A DNA stretch of 57,203 nt from CAZLHO01 sp964559455. Its GTDB lineage: Bacteria > Krumholzibacteriota > Krumholzibacteriia > LZORAL124-64-63. The notes below the pieces were generated by a model. The model did not search any database, had not been told where the DNA came from, and saw only the letters and a list, made by a program, of their open reading frames with translations. Where the stretch lies: assembly GCA_964559455.1 (NCBI GenBank), contig CAZLHO010000013.1, positions 1 to 57,203 of the forward strand, read 5' to 3'. This document shows, one piece after another, positions 18,630 to 26,968 of the stretch. The translations under genes were made by a program, and so were the position numbers. Position 1 is the first letter of the stretch; each line of letters begins with the position of its first letter.

Positions 18630-19187
18630 TCAGAAGCAGCGTTCCCACAGGACGTAGGCCAGAGGGATCAGCACGCCGATCAGCAGCAGCACGCCCCCCC
18701 TCCCGGCAAGTCCGCGGCGGCCCTGGACCAGGAAGATCCCGGTGATCGCGAGCACGGCGAGCACGGCGGCGAAGCCGTCGGCGATGCCCGTCCACGGCGC
18801 CTTGCCCGTGTTCAGGTGCATGAAGTTCAGGGAGTAGAGGAAGGGACGCCGCACGTGGCCCCGCCGGACGACCTCGCCGCTCAGCAGATCCACGTCCAGG
18901 GTCGCGCCCTCGACGAAGACCTGCAGCATCTCCGGCGAGGCCCGCCAGGTGCTGCGCACGGGCTCGTCCAGGGCCAGGCGTTCGAGCACCAGCGGCGCCA
19001 CGTCCTCGGTCTCGCCCGCCCCGGGCGCCTCGATGCGGAAGCTGCGTTCGCCGACGGCGTAGTTCGGGTTCCAGTGGTGGACGTGGTTCACGACCACGCC
19101 GCTGACGGCGTAGACCAAGGTCAAGCCGACGGCCAAAAATCCCAGTTCGCGATGGAGCCAGCGGCAGACGCGGCGGAAGCGGCCCAC
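18630..19187 (-). CDS. PepSY-associated membrane protein
   Basis: 185 residues with an N-terminal membrane segment (about 13-34, F-L-A-V-G-L-T-L-V-Y-A-V-S-G-V-V-V-N), a His-rich turn (H-V-H-H-W-N-P), a periplasmic domain, then two membrane segments (about 135-155 and 165-180). This matches the PepSY-associated TM family found next to metal or redox proteins. The GTG start at 19187 is one base past the stop of the DUF4920 gene, so it is probably translationally coupled. Exact role is unknown; a link to iron, heme or copper handling is only suggested by family habit. Confidence 0.75.
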   Translation of the reverse strand: MGRFRRVCRWLHRELGFLAVGLTLVYAVSGVVVNHVHHWNPNYAVGERSFRIEAPGAGETEDVAPLVLERLALDEPVRSTWRASPEMLQVFVEGATLDVDLLSGEVVRRGHVRRPFLYSLNFMHLNTGKAPWTGIADGFAAVLAVLAITGIFLVQGRRGLAGRGGVLLLIGVLIPLAYVLWERCF

Positions 19188-19188
19188 G

Positions 19189-19662
19189 TCATTCCCCGGC
19201 CGGGGTGACGACGGCGCCGGTGCCCGCGATCTCGTAGCTCGTCATGCAGGCCGCGGCCTTCTCGGCGTCGCAGGTCTTGGCCAGACGGGCGGCCTCGCGC
19301 GGGCAGACCTTCCCGGACGTCTCGGGCGGGTTCACCTTGAAGACGCCCTCGGCGACGATGGGCAGCCCGGCGACCTCGAGCGGGAAGACGATCTCGCCGT
19401 CCTTGACCTTCAGGCGCAGGGTCTGGCCCTCGCGGTCCGAGGCGATGTCGACCCAGCAGCCCCGCTCGGCGCAGACGGCGACCGCGGTGCCGGCCACGCG
19501 CACGGTCTTGCCGGCCCAGGCTTCGGGATGATCCAGGACGCGGCTGACCAGGACCGTGTCGGGAGCGCTGACGCCGTCGCCGTAGACGGTTTCGGCGGCG
19601 ATGGCGGCGCCGGCGGCCAGGACAGAGGCGACGAGGCAGAGCGTGATGATGCGTGCGGGCAT
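19189..19662 (-). CDS. secreted DUF4920-domain protein
   Basis: 157 residues with a clear signal peptide (I-I-T-L-C-L-V-A-S-V-L-A-A-G-A-A-I-A-A, cleavage near residue 23). The body has the DUF4920 OB-fold pattern: L-D-H-P-E-A-W-A-G-K-T-V-R-V-A-G then C-x-x-x-G-C-W-V-D-I. Two further cysteines lie near the C-terminus. I prefer the ATG at 19662 because GGAGG is six bases upstream; an in-frame ATG two codons earlier touches that site. It pairs with the PepSY-associated membrane protein that begins one base after its stop. Function of DUF4920 is not established. Confidence 0.8.
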   Translation of the reverse strand: MPARIITLCLVASVLAAGAAIAAETVYGDGVSAPDTVLVSRVLDHPEAWAGKTVRVAGTAVAVCAERGCWVDIASDREGQTLRLKVKDGEIVFPLEVAGLPIVAEGVFKVNPPETSGKVCPREAARLAKTCDAEKAAACMTSYEIAGTGAVVTPAGE

Positions 19663-19747
19663 GGTCATCCTCCGGGGGGCGGGTCAAATACCTGTGCGAC
19701 TCCGGTAATTTGAGCCGCCGCAGTCGGGGAATCAAGTCCCGATCGGG

Positions 19748-20749
19748 TCAACCCGGGGCGGGCAGGTCCTCGCCGGGTCGGGCCGCACGCGCCCCGAGCA
19801 GGAAGCGCAGCGCCGGCGCCAGGCCGTTGCGCCAGTTCTCCCAGTTGTGACCGGCGGAGCGGAAGACCAGGCGGTGCGGGTCCCCGCGGGCGTCCAGCAG
19901 CGGCGCCAGGCGCTCGTGGGCCGGCGCCAGCCACTCGAGGCTGCCGCAGTCCAGGTACCAGCGCAGGCACGGGCCCTCCCCCGCGGCCAGCGCGGCGCGC
20001 AGCCACTCCGAACCGGCGAAGGGATCGGGAGGTGCGTCGTCGGGGCCGATCAGGAAAGCGCCGGAATGCGCGCCCACCGCCGCGAAGAGGTCGGGGCGGG
20101 TCCAGGCCAGCCAGGCGGCGGCCAGACCGCCGAGGCTGACGCCCAGCAGGGCGCGGAAACCGTCGCAGGGCGCGGCGCGCTCCAGCGAGGGCAGCAGGTC
20201 CTCGGTCATGAAGGCGGCCCAGTCGGCGTTGAAGATGTACTCGCTGTTCCGGTCGGCCGGCTGCACGAAGACCAGGCGGGCCGGCGGGATCAGGCCCGCC
20301 GCCAACAGCGCGTCCGCCACCTGCGGCAGACGGCCGTAGTGGTAGAAGCCCTTGCCGTCCTGCACATAGACCGCGGGCCGCGGCGCGTCGAAATCGCCGT
20401 CGGGAGCGTAGACCAGCACGCGCCGGCGTCCGGGCAGCCGCGGCGACGTGAACCACAGCCGCCGCGTGCGGCCGGCGGCATGCTCGGCGGCCCGGTCCCG
20501 CCAGGGCTCGGGCGCGTAGCCCGGTCCGACCAGGGCGCAGGCGTGCTCCCACCAGGGATTGCGCCGGTCGTGGTTGTCGGGATCGGGCCGCGGCGTGCCC
20601 GACGCGTCGAGCCAGGCGTATTCGAAGTAGGCGTCGTCGGGCAGGTCGAAGGGCGCCAGCTCGGCCACAGGCAGCGGCCGGCGGCTCCAGTCGTGGCGGT
20701 CGCTGAGCAGGTGGGCGGCCCAGGACGGGGGTTTCAGGTCGACGCGCAT
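19748..20749 (-). CDS. enterochelin-esterase-like alpha/beta hydrolase
   Basis: 333 residues without a signal peptide. The sequence follows the esterase D/Fes pattern: V-L-V-Y-A-P-D-G-D-F early, a V-Y-V-Q-D-G-K strand, a nucleophile elbow G-V-S-L-G-G, an acidic residue in the D-C-G-S-L-E-W segment, and the catalytic His in S-A-G-H-N-W-E-N-W. It could hydrolyse a siderophore, polysaccharide ester or other ester; the substrate is not visible. The ATG at 20749 shares one base with the stop of the thiamine-binding protein gene (TGATG), so the two form an operon. Confidence 0.8.
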   Translation of the reverse strand: MRVDLKPPSWAAHLLSDRHDWSRRPLPVAELAPFDLPDDAYFEYAWLDASGTPRPDPDNHDRRNPWWEHACALVGPGYAPEPWRDRAAEHAAGRTRRLWFTSPRLPGRRRVLVYAPDGDFDAPRPAVYVQDGKGFYHYGRLPQVADALLAAGLIPPARLVFVQPADRNSEYIFNADWAAFMTEDLLPSLERAAPCDGFRALLGVSLGGLAAAWLAWTRPDLFAAVGAHSGAFLIGPDDAPPDPFAGSEWLRAALAAGEGPCLRWYLDCGSLEWLAPAHERLAPLLDARGDPHRLVFRSAGHNWENWRNGLAPALRFLLGARAARPGEDLPAPG

Positions 20750-21057
20750 CAGGTCTTCAGGTCGCGGCCGGTCTTCTCGCGCAGGGTCCGGACCTTGCCC
20801 TCCAGGCGCCCGCCCGGGCCCTCGCGCCAGTCGATCTTGATCTGGCAGGCGATGCGTCCGCTGTCGCGCCGCATGGCCTCGAAACAGCGCGCGACCACCG
20901 CCATGACCTCGTCCCACTCCCCCTCGATCGTGGTTCCCATGGGGCCCAGACGGTAGGGCAGACCGCTGTCGTCGATGATCTCGAGCGAGCGCTTCACGTA
21001 GTCGGAGACGCTGGCGCCCTTGTCGGAGGGATACATGGAGAATTCGAGCAGGACCAT
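20749..21057 (-). CDS. MTH1187 family thiamine-binding protein
   Basis: 102 residues, the normal size for this small ferredoxin-like fold family (formerly DUF77) that forms tetramers and binds thiamine or HMP-type ligands. Typical features are the N-terminal strand M-V-L-L-E-F-S-M-Y-P, S-x-Y-V-x-R-S-L-E-I-I, Y-R-L-G-P-M-G-T-T-I-E-G and R-I-A-C-Q-I-K-I-D-W-R. The start at ATG 21057 follows GAGGAG; in-frame upstream sequence is not family-like. It is the first gene of a two-gene unit with the esterase. Confidence 0.85.
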   Translation of the reverse strand: MVLLEFSMYPSDKGASVSDYVKRSLEIIDDSGLPYRLGPMGTTIEGEWDEVMAVVARCFEAMRRDSGRIACQIKIDWREGPGGRLEGKVRTLREKTGRDLKT

Positions 21058-21231
21058 GTCGGGACTCCTCGGGATCGGGACGGGGTGCGGCCGACTCGGC
21101 ACGAAGATACACCATGGCGGCGGCGGCGTCAGGTCCGGGCGGGCCGGATCAAGGAAGGGGTGGCCGGTCCCGGCGGCGTCGTGCTACCTTTTCCGCCGCT
21201 CGTACCCTCGCTCACCGGGAGGCCCGCTCCG

Positions 21232-21912
21232 TTGTTCCCCGCCGTGCGCCGTCTGCTCAAATCAGCGCTCGTGCGCACCCTGCTCGTCGACCGCCTGCCC
21301 GAGTCGGCCCGCGGCTCGGTGCTGTTGACCTTCGACGACGGCCCCACCCCCGGGGTCACCGAGGGCGTGCTCGACCGCCTGGACGCCGCCCGCGCCCGCG
21401 CCCTCTTCTTCGTCGTCGGGCGCAAGGCAGCAGCCGCGCCGGAGCTGCTGGCCGAGATCGCCGGGCGGGGACACCTGCTGGGCAACCACTCCTGGGACCA
21501 CGTCGTCGACCGCCGTCTCTCCCCGGCCGCGCTGACCGGCGAACTGCGCCGCTGCCAGGACCTGGTCGCGGAGCACGCCGGGCATCCCCCCCTCTTCTTC
21601 CGCCCCCCCGCCGGCAGGATCGACGCGGCGACGCTGCTGGCGCCGCGACGCCTGGGACTGCGCACCCTGCTGTGGTCGGTGGACGCCGACGACTGGCGCT
21701 GCCGCGACGAGGCCGAGGCGCGGGCCGCGGCGGCCCGGATCGCCCTGGTCGCTCGCTCCCGCGACATCGTCCTGCTGCACGACTTCGCGTCCACGGCCCA
21801 CGCCCTGCTGGACGTGTTGCTGCCGACCCTGTCCCGGGGCGGGTTCGACCTCGCGCACGGGACCACGGCCCTGGTCGAATCGGTGCGGGCGACGAGAGGG
21901 GGCGCCTCGTGA
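21232..21912 (+). CDS. polysaccharide deacetylase family protein
   Basis: About 226 residues with the NodB homology motifs: T-F-D-D-G-P (metal and base aspartates), H-S-W-D-H (metal histidines, H-x-x-x-H), and R-P-P-A-G for the active-site groove. The late D-I-V-L-L-H-D motif provides the catalytic His. It would deacetylate an N-acetylated glycan or peptidoglycan. I place the start at TTG 21232, six bases after GGGAGG; a GTG four codons on is an alternative, and no ATG lies close by. The stop overlaps the GTG start of the next glycosyltransferase (GTGA), so the genes are coupled. Confidence 0.82.
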   Translation: MFPAVRRLLKSALVRTLLVDRLPESARGSVLLTFDDGPTPGVTEGVLDRLDAARARALFFVVGRKAAAAPELLAEIAGRGHLLGNHSWDHVVDRRLSPAALTGELRRCQDLVAEHAGHPPLFFRPPAGRIDAATLLAPRRLGLRTLLWSVDADDWRCRDEAEARAAAARIALVARSRDIVLLHDFASTAHALLDVLLPTLSRGGFDLAHGTTALVESVRATRGGAS

Positions 21913-22841
21913 CCCCCGTGTCGGTCGTCGTGCTCACCTGGAACCGTCGCGAGTCGCTGCGCGCGACCCTGGCCGGGCTCACGCCCCTGGCGGGCCCCGA
22001 ACTGGAGATCATCGTCGTGGACAACGGCAGCGGCGACGGCACCGCCGCGATGGTCGCCGCCGACTTCCCCCACGCCGCCTGCATCGCCCTGGCGGCCAAC
22101 GAAGGCGTCGGCGCCCGCAACCACGGCCTGCGCCGCGCCCGCGGCGACATCGTGGTCTGTCTGGACGACGACGTCAGCGGCCTGGACGAGGCCGGTCTGG
22201 CCCGCCTGCGCCGCCGCTTCGCCGCGGAGCCCGCGCTGGGCGCCGTCTGCCTGAAGGTCGTCCACGCCCACGACGGCCGGGTCTGCGACTGGGTGCACCA
22301 TCGTCCCCTGGCCGACGCCGACCTGGGCTTCCCCACCTACGAGATCACCGAGGGCGCCGTGGCCTTCCGGCGGCGGGCCCTGGCGGAGGCGGGCTGGTAC
22401 CCCGCCGACTTCTTCATCAGCCACGAGGGTCTGGACCTGGCCTTCCGCCTGATGAACCGGGGCTGGGAGATCGTCTACGACGGCGATGTCACCGTCCGCC
22501 ACAGCCACCACGGCGGCGGCCGTTCCGGGGACCGCCGGCACTACTACGACACGCGCAACCTCTTTTGGGTGGCCGCCAGGAACCTGCCCGCGGGCTACGC
22601 CCTGCGCTACCTCGCCCGCAACCTGGGGGCGATGGCCGTCTACGCCCTGCGCGACGGGCGCTGCCTGACCTGGCTGCGAGCCGTCCGCGACGGCCTGGCC
22701 GGGCTCCCGGCGATGCGCCGCCGCCGCGAAGTCTGGACGAAGGAGACTGCGGCCCGCGTCCGGGCGATCGACGCGCATCGGCCCGGATTCCTCTATCTTG
22801 CCCGACGCCGCTGGTCGCAGAAAAACTTCAACATGGACTGA
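21909..22841 (+). CDS. family 2 glycosyltransferase
   Basis: 310 residues, GT-A fold. The N-terminus reads V-S-V-V-V-L-T-W-N-R, then I-I-V-V-D-N-G-S-G-D-G-T for nucleotide-sugar binding, and C-L-D-D-D-V for the metal-binding DxD. An E-G-L-D-L-A-F-R segment supplies the acceptor-side acidic residues. It resembles rhamnosyl- and galactosyl-type GT2 enzymes that build surface glycans. GTG 21909 overlaps the deacetylase stop by four bases with GAGAGG upstream. Sugar and acceptor are unknown. Confidence 0.85.
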   Translation: MTPVSVVVLTWNRRESLRATLAGLTPLAGPELEIIVVDNGSGDGTAAMVAADFPHAACIALAANEGVGARNHGLRRARGDIVVCLDDDVSGLDEAGLARLRRRFAAEPALGAVCLKVVHAHDGRVCDWVHHRPLADADLGFPTYEITEGAVAFRRRALAEAGWYPADFFISHEGLDLAFRLMNRGWEIVYDGDVTVRHSHHGGGRSGDRRHYYDTRNLFWVAARNLPAGYALRYLARNLGAMAVYALRDGRCLTWLRAVRDGLAGLPAMRRRREVWTKETAARVRAIDAHRPGFLYLARRRWSQKNFNMD

Positions 22842-22869
22842 ATGCGGACGATTCTATTCCCGTGGGACC

Positions 22870-23997
22870 ATGCCCGGTCCCGCCACCGCCACGACCCATG
22901 CCCGGCATCGGACCCAGGAAAGGACGGCAGGTTTGCCGAACGAGACGCTCGACAGACCCGAACTCTCGGTCATCCTGCCCGTGCGCAACGAAGCGGGCAC
23001 CTTGGCCGTCGTGCTCGAACAGCTGCGGGGCCAGACCCTGCCCACCGACCGCTACGAGGTGCTCGTCGTCGACGGCATGAGCGAGGACGGCACGGGCGAA
23101 CTGGTCGAGGCCCGCGTGCGTGAGGGCGACAACCTGCGCCTGCTCCAGAATCCCCGCTATCTGGCCAGCGCCGCCCGGAACATCGGCGCCCGCAACGCCC
23201 GCGGCGACTACCTGCTCTTCATCGACGGCCACTGCCGCATCCCCTCGCCGGACATGCTGGCCGCGGTGCTCGAGGCCTTCCGCGGCGGCGCCCGCTGCAT
23301 CTCGCGCCCCCAGCCCCAGCTGCGCGAGGACGTGTCCCCCTTCCGGCAGGCCGTCTCGCTGGCGCGCGCCTCGTGGTTCGGCCACTACATCGGTTCGCAG
23401 ATCTACCGCGACGAGGACGGCCTGCGCGATCCCACCAGCGCCGGCTGCGGCTACACCCGCGAGCTCTTCACGGAACTGGGCGGTTTCGACGAGAGCTTCG
23501 ACGCTTGCGAGGATCTGGAGTTCAACCGGCGCGTCCGTCGCCGGGGCGTGCGGGCCGTGCACGCCCGCGAGTTCACGGTGCAGTACCTGCCGCGGGGCAA
23601 CCCCCGCGGCCTCTTCCGCCAGCTCTACCGTTACGGCTACGGCCGCGCCCGGCTGCTCGGCAAGGACCCGCGCAGCCTGTCGCCGCTGACCTTCGGCCTC
23701 TCGCTCTTCTGCGTCGCGACCCTGGCCCTGCCCCTGGCCGCCCTGCGTCAACCGGCGCTGATCATCCTCTGGGGATTGATGCTCGCCCTCTATCTCGCGA
23801 CCGCCGCGGTAGCCGCCGTCTGGGCCGTCGGACGCGAGTCCCCCCGCCTGCTGCCCCTGGTCATGGTCGCCTTCACGGCGATCCACTTCGGCGCCGGCTG
23901 CGGATTCCTCTCGGGACTGCTGCGAGGCCCCTGCGCCGCCCACGCGCCCTTCTTCAAGAACAGGAACCGGAACCCGAGCGGGCTGACCGGCGGCTGA
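22870..23997 (+). CDS. family 2 glycosyltransferase with C-terminal membrane segments, ExoA-like
   Basis: 375 residues from ATG 22870. The catalytic part starts at L-S-V-I-L-P-V-R-N-E and shows V-V-D-G-M-S-x-D-G-T, then I-D-G-H-C as the metal site, and a D-A-C-E-D-L-E-F-N-R-R acceptor block. Three hydrophobic spans near the C-terminus (about 275-365) should anchor it in the inner membrane, as in ExoA-type exopolysaccharide enzymes. An in-frame TTG at 22933, after AGGAAAGGA, gives a cleaner N-terminus and may be the real start. It follows the other GT2 gene on the same strand after a short gap. Confidence 0.8.
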   Translation: MPGPATATTHARHRTQERTAGLPNETLDRPELSVILPVRNEAGTLAVVLEQLRGQTLPTDRYEVLVVDGMSEDGTGELVEARVREGDNLRLLQNPRYLASAARNIGARNARGDYLLFIDGHCRIPSPDMLAAVLEAFRGGARCISRPQPQLREDVSPFRQAVSLARASWFGHYIGSQIYRDEDGLRDPTSAGCGYTRELFTELGGFDESFDACEDLEFNRRVRRRGVRAVHAREFTVQYLPRGNPRGLFRQLYRYGYGRARLLGKDPRSLSPLTFGLSLFCVATLALPLAALRQPALIILWGLMLALYLATAAVAAVWAVGRESPRLLPLVMVAFTAIHFGAGCGFLSGLLRGPCAAHAPFFKNRNRNPSGLTGG

Positions 23998-24157
23998 TAC
24001 CGTCGACCACCCGCCGCGCCCCTGGCCCCGCCGGCGAGCGTCGCGGCGGCACGGCCTGCACGTCGGGAACCTGTTACGAGGTGCCGGATTTCGAGGGGAT
24101 GGAACTGCGGCTCGTCGTCCGCTGCCAGGGGACGACGGCGCAGGATCGGGAGGCGGG

Positions 24158-24181
24158 CGACCGCCCCGCAAGGGGCGGTCG
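24158..24181. terminator. GC hairpin between convergent genes
   Basis: A perfect 10-base stem (CGACCGCCCC with its complement) closes a GCAA loop, between the end of the glycosyltransferase and the end of the small minus-strand gene. It lacks a T-tract in either direction, so it may slow or protect transcript ends rather than act as a classical terminator. Confidence 0.4.
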
Positions 24182-24189
24182 TCGCATGC

Positions 24190-24621
24190 TCAGGACTGGA
24201 GGGCCGGCGAACGGCGCAGAGCGTGAGCGCGGAGCCAGACCAGGGTCTCTTCGCGATCGACCGCACGGCCGGGGCTGAGCGCGGCGATGTCCTCGGCCTC
24301 GCCCTGGGCCAGCAGGTTGTCCAGGCGCTCGCGCGCGAGCTGCATCAGGCGGCGGGAGCGGGCCCCGCAGCCCTCGCACTGCTCCTCCGGTTCGGCGAGA
24401 CGGCCGTCGACCCGACGGGGCACGTCGTCCCGGCGGCGGTAGAACTCGCCGAACTCGTCGTCCACCACGTCGCAGGAAGGGCAGGCGCCGAAATAGCCGT
24501 GCGCCCATCCTTCGCGCCCCTGCCAGGCCACGCGGGCCCACCAGTGTCCCTGGGGAGAACCGAAGCGGGCGTAATCGATGACCTCGGCGCCCACCATCTT
24601 CAGGGCCTCGTCATAGCGCAT
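24190..24621 (-). CDS. small Cys-containing protein of unknown function
   Basis: 143 residues, no signal peptide, no recognised family. It carries two CxxC-type pairs (C-P-S-C and C-E-G-C) about 36 residues apart that could bind one zinc ion. The N-terminal part is aromatic (H-W-W-A-R-V-A-W) and the C-terminal part is helical and leucine-rich. ATG 24621 is preceded by GAGGAGG. A good sigma-70-like promoter lies directly upstream, so it is a single-gene unit. Function unknown. Confidence 0.7.
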   Translation of the reverse strand: MRYDEALKMVGAEVIDYARFGSPQGHWWARVAWQGREGWAHGYFGACPSCDVVDDEFGEFYRRRDDVPRRVDGRLAEPEEQCEGCGARSRRLMQLARERLDNLLAQGEAEDIAALSPGRAVDREETLVWLRAHALRRSPALQS

Positions 24622-24659
24622 GGAATCCTCCTCGGGATCGGATCAGCGGGGACCCCCTG

Positions 24660-24688
24660 ATAATAAAACAACGATTTCGCATCTTCAA
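24660..24688 (-). promoter_or_regulatory. sigma-70-like promoter for the small Cys protein
   Basis: Minus strand TTGAAG (24688-24683), 17-base spacer, TATTAT (24665-24660). Transcription would begin near 24653, about 30 bases before the ATG at 24621. The surrounding 60 bases are strikingly AT-rich for this genome. Confidence 0.65.
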
Positions 24689-24816
24689 GAAATTACCTAT
24701 TCACGACAGGATGTTCTTCGGGGTCGATTTGTGGGAAACTTCCCCCGCACGTCTGCGTCTGTGCTGTGGCTTCCCGATTCACGCCGATCGACGACAAGCC
24801 CCGAGGAGAGTGTCCC

Positions 24817-26028
24817 ATGCCCCACCCCATCACGACCGTCCCGCGCCCGCTCGGCGTCCTGAGCGCCCTCGCCCTGGCCGGCGCGCTGCTCCTGGCTCCC
24901 GCCCCCGCCACCGCGTCGCTGGATCTGCCCGGCGGCGGCTACGGCCTGAGCTTCGGCAACTCGCAGGAATTCGTCGGCCTGCGCTTCAACTTCCAGGACA
25001 AGGGCGTTCGCAGCGTCACCGGGCTCAACTTCACGCTCTGGCATCCCCTCTCCGACATGACCGAGCGGAGCTTCCGCTTCGATTCGGATCTCGATACGGA
25101 CGAGGACGACACCTTCGTGGCGAAGTACAGCGGCGGCGGCACCCCCGCCTCGCGGCTGAACCCGGAGGCCGTCTTCACCGGCCTGAACATCTCCCCCACC
25201 GCGATCGGCGGCCGGGCCCTGCGCGGGGTCACCGCGGCCTTCCTGGTGGCCGCCGGCAACGAGATCAGCGGCGTGGCCTTTTCGCCCGGAGCCCTGGTCG
25301 GCGACGAGATCTACGGGGTCGGCTTCGCCGGCCTGGGGATGGGCGCCGAGCGCATGACGGGCATCTTCGCCGGAGGCCTGGGGCTGGGCGCCGAGAAACT
25401 GACCGGCGTCGCCGTCGGCGGGCTGGGCCTGGGCGGCGACGACATCCGCGGCGTGGCGATCGGCGGCCTGGGCGTCGGCGGCCAGCGCATGACCGGGCTG
25501 ATGGTCGGCGGCCTCGGCTGCGGCGGCGAGGAGATGACCGGCATCTTCCTCGGCGGCCTGGGCGCCGGGGGCGAGAAGGTGACCGGCCTGGTCGCGGCCG
25601 GCCTGGGCGCCGGCTCGGAAGAGCTGGACGGCGTGGCCCTGGCCGGACTCGCCGTCGGCGCCGAGCGCTTCACCGGCCTGGGCGTGGCCGGGCTGGGCGT
25701 GGGCGGCGAGGATCTGAAGGGCCTCTTCGCCGCCGGACTGGGCGTCGGCGCGCAGCGCATGGAAGGCGTCGGCCTGGCCGCGGGCGCGGTCGGCGGCGAG
25801 GAGTTGCGCGGCTTCTACGCCGCGGGCGGCTACCTGCAGACCCGCGACCTCGAGGGCGTGGGCATCGCGACCGTGAACCGCGCGAACGGCGTCGTCGAGG
25901 GCCTGATGATCGGCATCTTCAATTACGCCGGCGAGTTGCACGGCATGCAGGTCGGCCTGCTGAACTACGCGGGCAACAACCGGAAGGGCCTGAGGCTGCT
26001 GCCCCTGGTCAACGCCCACTTCGACTGA
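24817..26028 (+). CDS. LA_2272-like surface repeat protein
   Basis: 403 residues with a signal peptide (hydrophobic core about 12-27, cleavage near A-T-A-S). After a 90-residue variable region the protein is built from 15-residue repeats of the form G-L-G-x-G-[AG]-E-x-[ML]-x-G-[VIL]-x-x-[GA]. The last two units turn to the form G-I-F-N-Y-A-G-E-L-H-G-M-Q-V-G-L-L-N-Y-A, which is the signature of LA_2272-type surface repeats known from Leptospira and other bacteria. A regular 15-residue Gly-rich strand repeat predicts a beta-solenoid or barrel at the cell surface. The start at ATG 24817 has GAGGAGAG upstream. A strong bidirectional terminator follows. Confidence 0.8.
   Translation: MPHPITTVPRPLGVLSALALAGALLLAPAPATASLDLPGGGYGLSFGNSQEFVGLRFNFQDKGVRSVTGLNFTLWHPLSDMTERSFRFDSDLDTDEDDTFVAKYSGGGTPASRLNPEAVFTGLNISPTAIGGRALRGVTAAFLVAAGNEISGVAFSPGALVGDEIYGVGFAGLGMGAERMTGIFAGGLGLGAEKLTGVAVGGLGLGGDDIRGVAIGGLGVGGQRMTGLMVGGLGCGGEEMTGIFLGGLGAGGEKVTGLVAAGLGAGSEELDGVALAGLAVGAERFTGLGVAGLGVGGEDLKGLFAAGLGVGAQRMEGVGLAAGAVGGEELRGFYAAGGYLQTRDLEGVGIATVNRANGVVEGLMIGIFNYAGELHGMQVGLLNYAGNNRKGLRLLPLVNAHFD
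25330..25914 (+). repeat. thirteen tandem 45-base coding repeats
   Basis: Residues 172-366 of the surface protein fall into 13 consecutive 15-residue units; a weaker version of the same 15-residue rhythm begins about 45 residues earlier. The nucleotide copies are diverged and favour synonymous differences, so this is an old coding repeat kept by selection on protein shape rather than a recent minisatellite. Confidence 0.8.
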
Positions 26029-26047
26029 TCCCGCAGCCCCCGAAGGG

Positions 26048-26080
26048 AAAGCCGCACTCCGGACCGGAGTGCGGCTTTTC
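26048..26080. terminator. bidirectional intrinsic terminator
   Basis: A 10-base perfect stem (GCCGCACTCC / GGAGTGCGGC) with a 5-base loop, flanked by GAAA on the left and TTTTC on the right. It lies 20 bases past the surface-repeat stop and serves the convergent methyltransferase gene on the other side as well. Confidence 0.85.
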
Positions 26081-26131
26081 TCCGTTCCCCGATCAATCCC
26101 GACATCGACGGCGATGGGTGTTCGCGGGCCG

Positions 26132-26878
26132 TCAGTCCGCCGGAACCGGGTCGCGCAGGACGATGGCCGCGTACCAGCTCCACGAACGCAGCGGCGGCGC
26201 CAGGCGGAAGACACCCTGGTCGAAGCGGTCCAGCGCGCGCATCACGGGAAAGAAGAAGCGCGTGCGCAGGAAGGCCAGGGAGAGGAAGGAGAAGAGGTGA
26301 TAGTAGTAGCAGTCCACAACGCCGAAATGGTTCCGCAGCAGCTTCAGATCCCCGCGCAGCAGCGGATGCTCGTCCGCGGTGCGGTACTGGGGGGTCAGCC
26401 GGCGGAAGGCGTTCAGCGCGGGGTTGTGGCCCAGGGGCTCCAGGAAGACCGCCCGCCCGCCCGGGCGCAGCACGCGGCCCAGCTCGGCCAGGGCCACCGG
26501 CAGATCCAGGTGATGCAGGATGGCCGTGCCGACGATCATGTCGAAGCTGTCGTCGGCGAAGCTCATCGCCTCGGCGTCCATCTCGATGAAGCGGGCCTGG
26601 TCCAGCCCCTCCTTCTCGGCGGCGGCGGCGGAGATGCGGATGGCCTCGGCCGAGATGTCGATGCCGGTGACCCGGGCGCCGCGCCGGGCCAGAGGCAGGC
26701 TGTACGACCCGACGCCGCAGCCGTACTCCAGGACATCCCGCCCGTCGCAGTCGCGGAAGAGCTCCTGCTCGTAGCGTTCGAGGCTGGCTCGGGTCAGGGC
26801 GTAGTACTTGTACAGCGGACGCCGCACCTTGGTGGCGTAGCTCTCGTCGAAGAAACGTTTCTCGTCGGCCTTGCCCAC
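26132..26878 (-). CDS. class I SAM-dependent methyltransferase
   Basis: 248 residues, Methyltransf_11 type. The SAM-binding motif I is V-L-E-Y-G-C-G-V-G-S-Y, an acidic residue ends strand 2 (V-T-G-I-D-I-S), and motif II/III follows as D-S-F-D-M-I-V-G-T-A-I-L-H-H-L with L-R-P-G-G-R-A. The C-terminal third is aromatic and may touch the membrane (F-S-F-L-S-L-A-F-L). The GTG start at 26878 has GGGGGAGG eight bases upstream. Resemblance is to lipid, quinone or glycan methyltransferases; the substrate cannot be assigned. It is transcribed away from the triple-repeat protein gene's end. Confidence 0.85.
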   Translation of the reverse strand: MGKADEKRFFDESYATKVRRPLYKYYALTRASLERYEQELFRDCDGRDVLEYGCGVGSYSLPLARRGARVTGIDISAEAIRISAAAAEKEGLDQARFIEMDAEAMSFADDSFDMIVGTAILHHLDLPVALAELGRVLRPGGRAVFLEPLGHNPALNAFRRLTPQYRTADEHPLLRGDLKLLRNHFGVVDCYYYHLFSFLSLAFLRTRFFFPVMRALDRFDQGVFRLAPPLRSWSWYAAIVLRDPVPAD

Positions 26879-26968
26879 GTCGATCCTCCCCCCGCCGGTG
26901 TGGCGAAGAGGAGAATCTACCACCACGGGACAGGCGCGACCAGTCGCGATCCGCGCGCCGTCCGCGGC

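Noticed and set aside
25330..25914. 45-base tandem repeats as a minisatellite or CRISPR-like array
   Set aside because: Copies are diverged, in frame throughout, and preserve a protein motif; there are no unique spacers between identical repeats.
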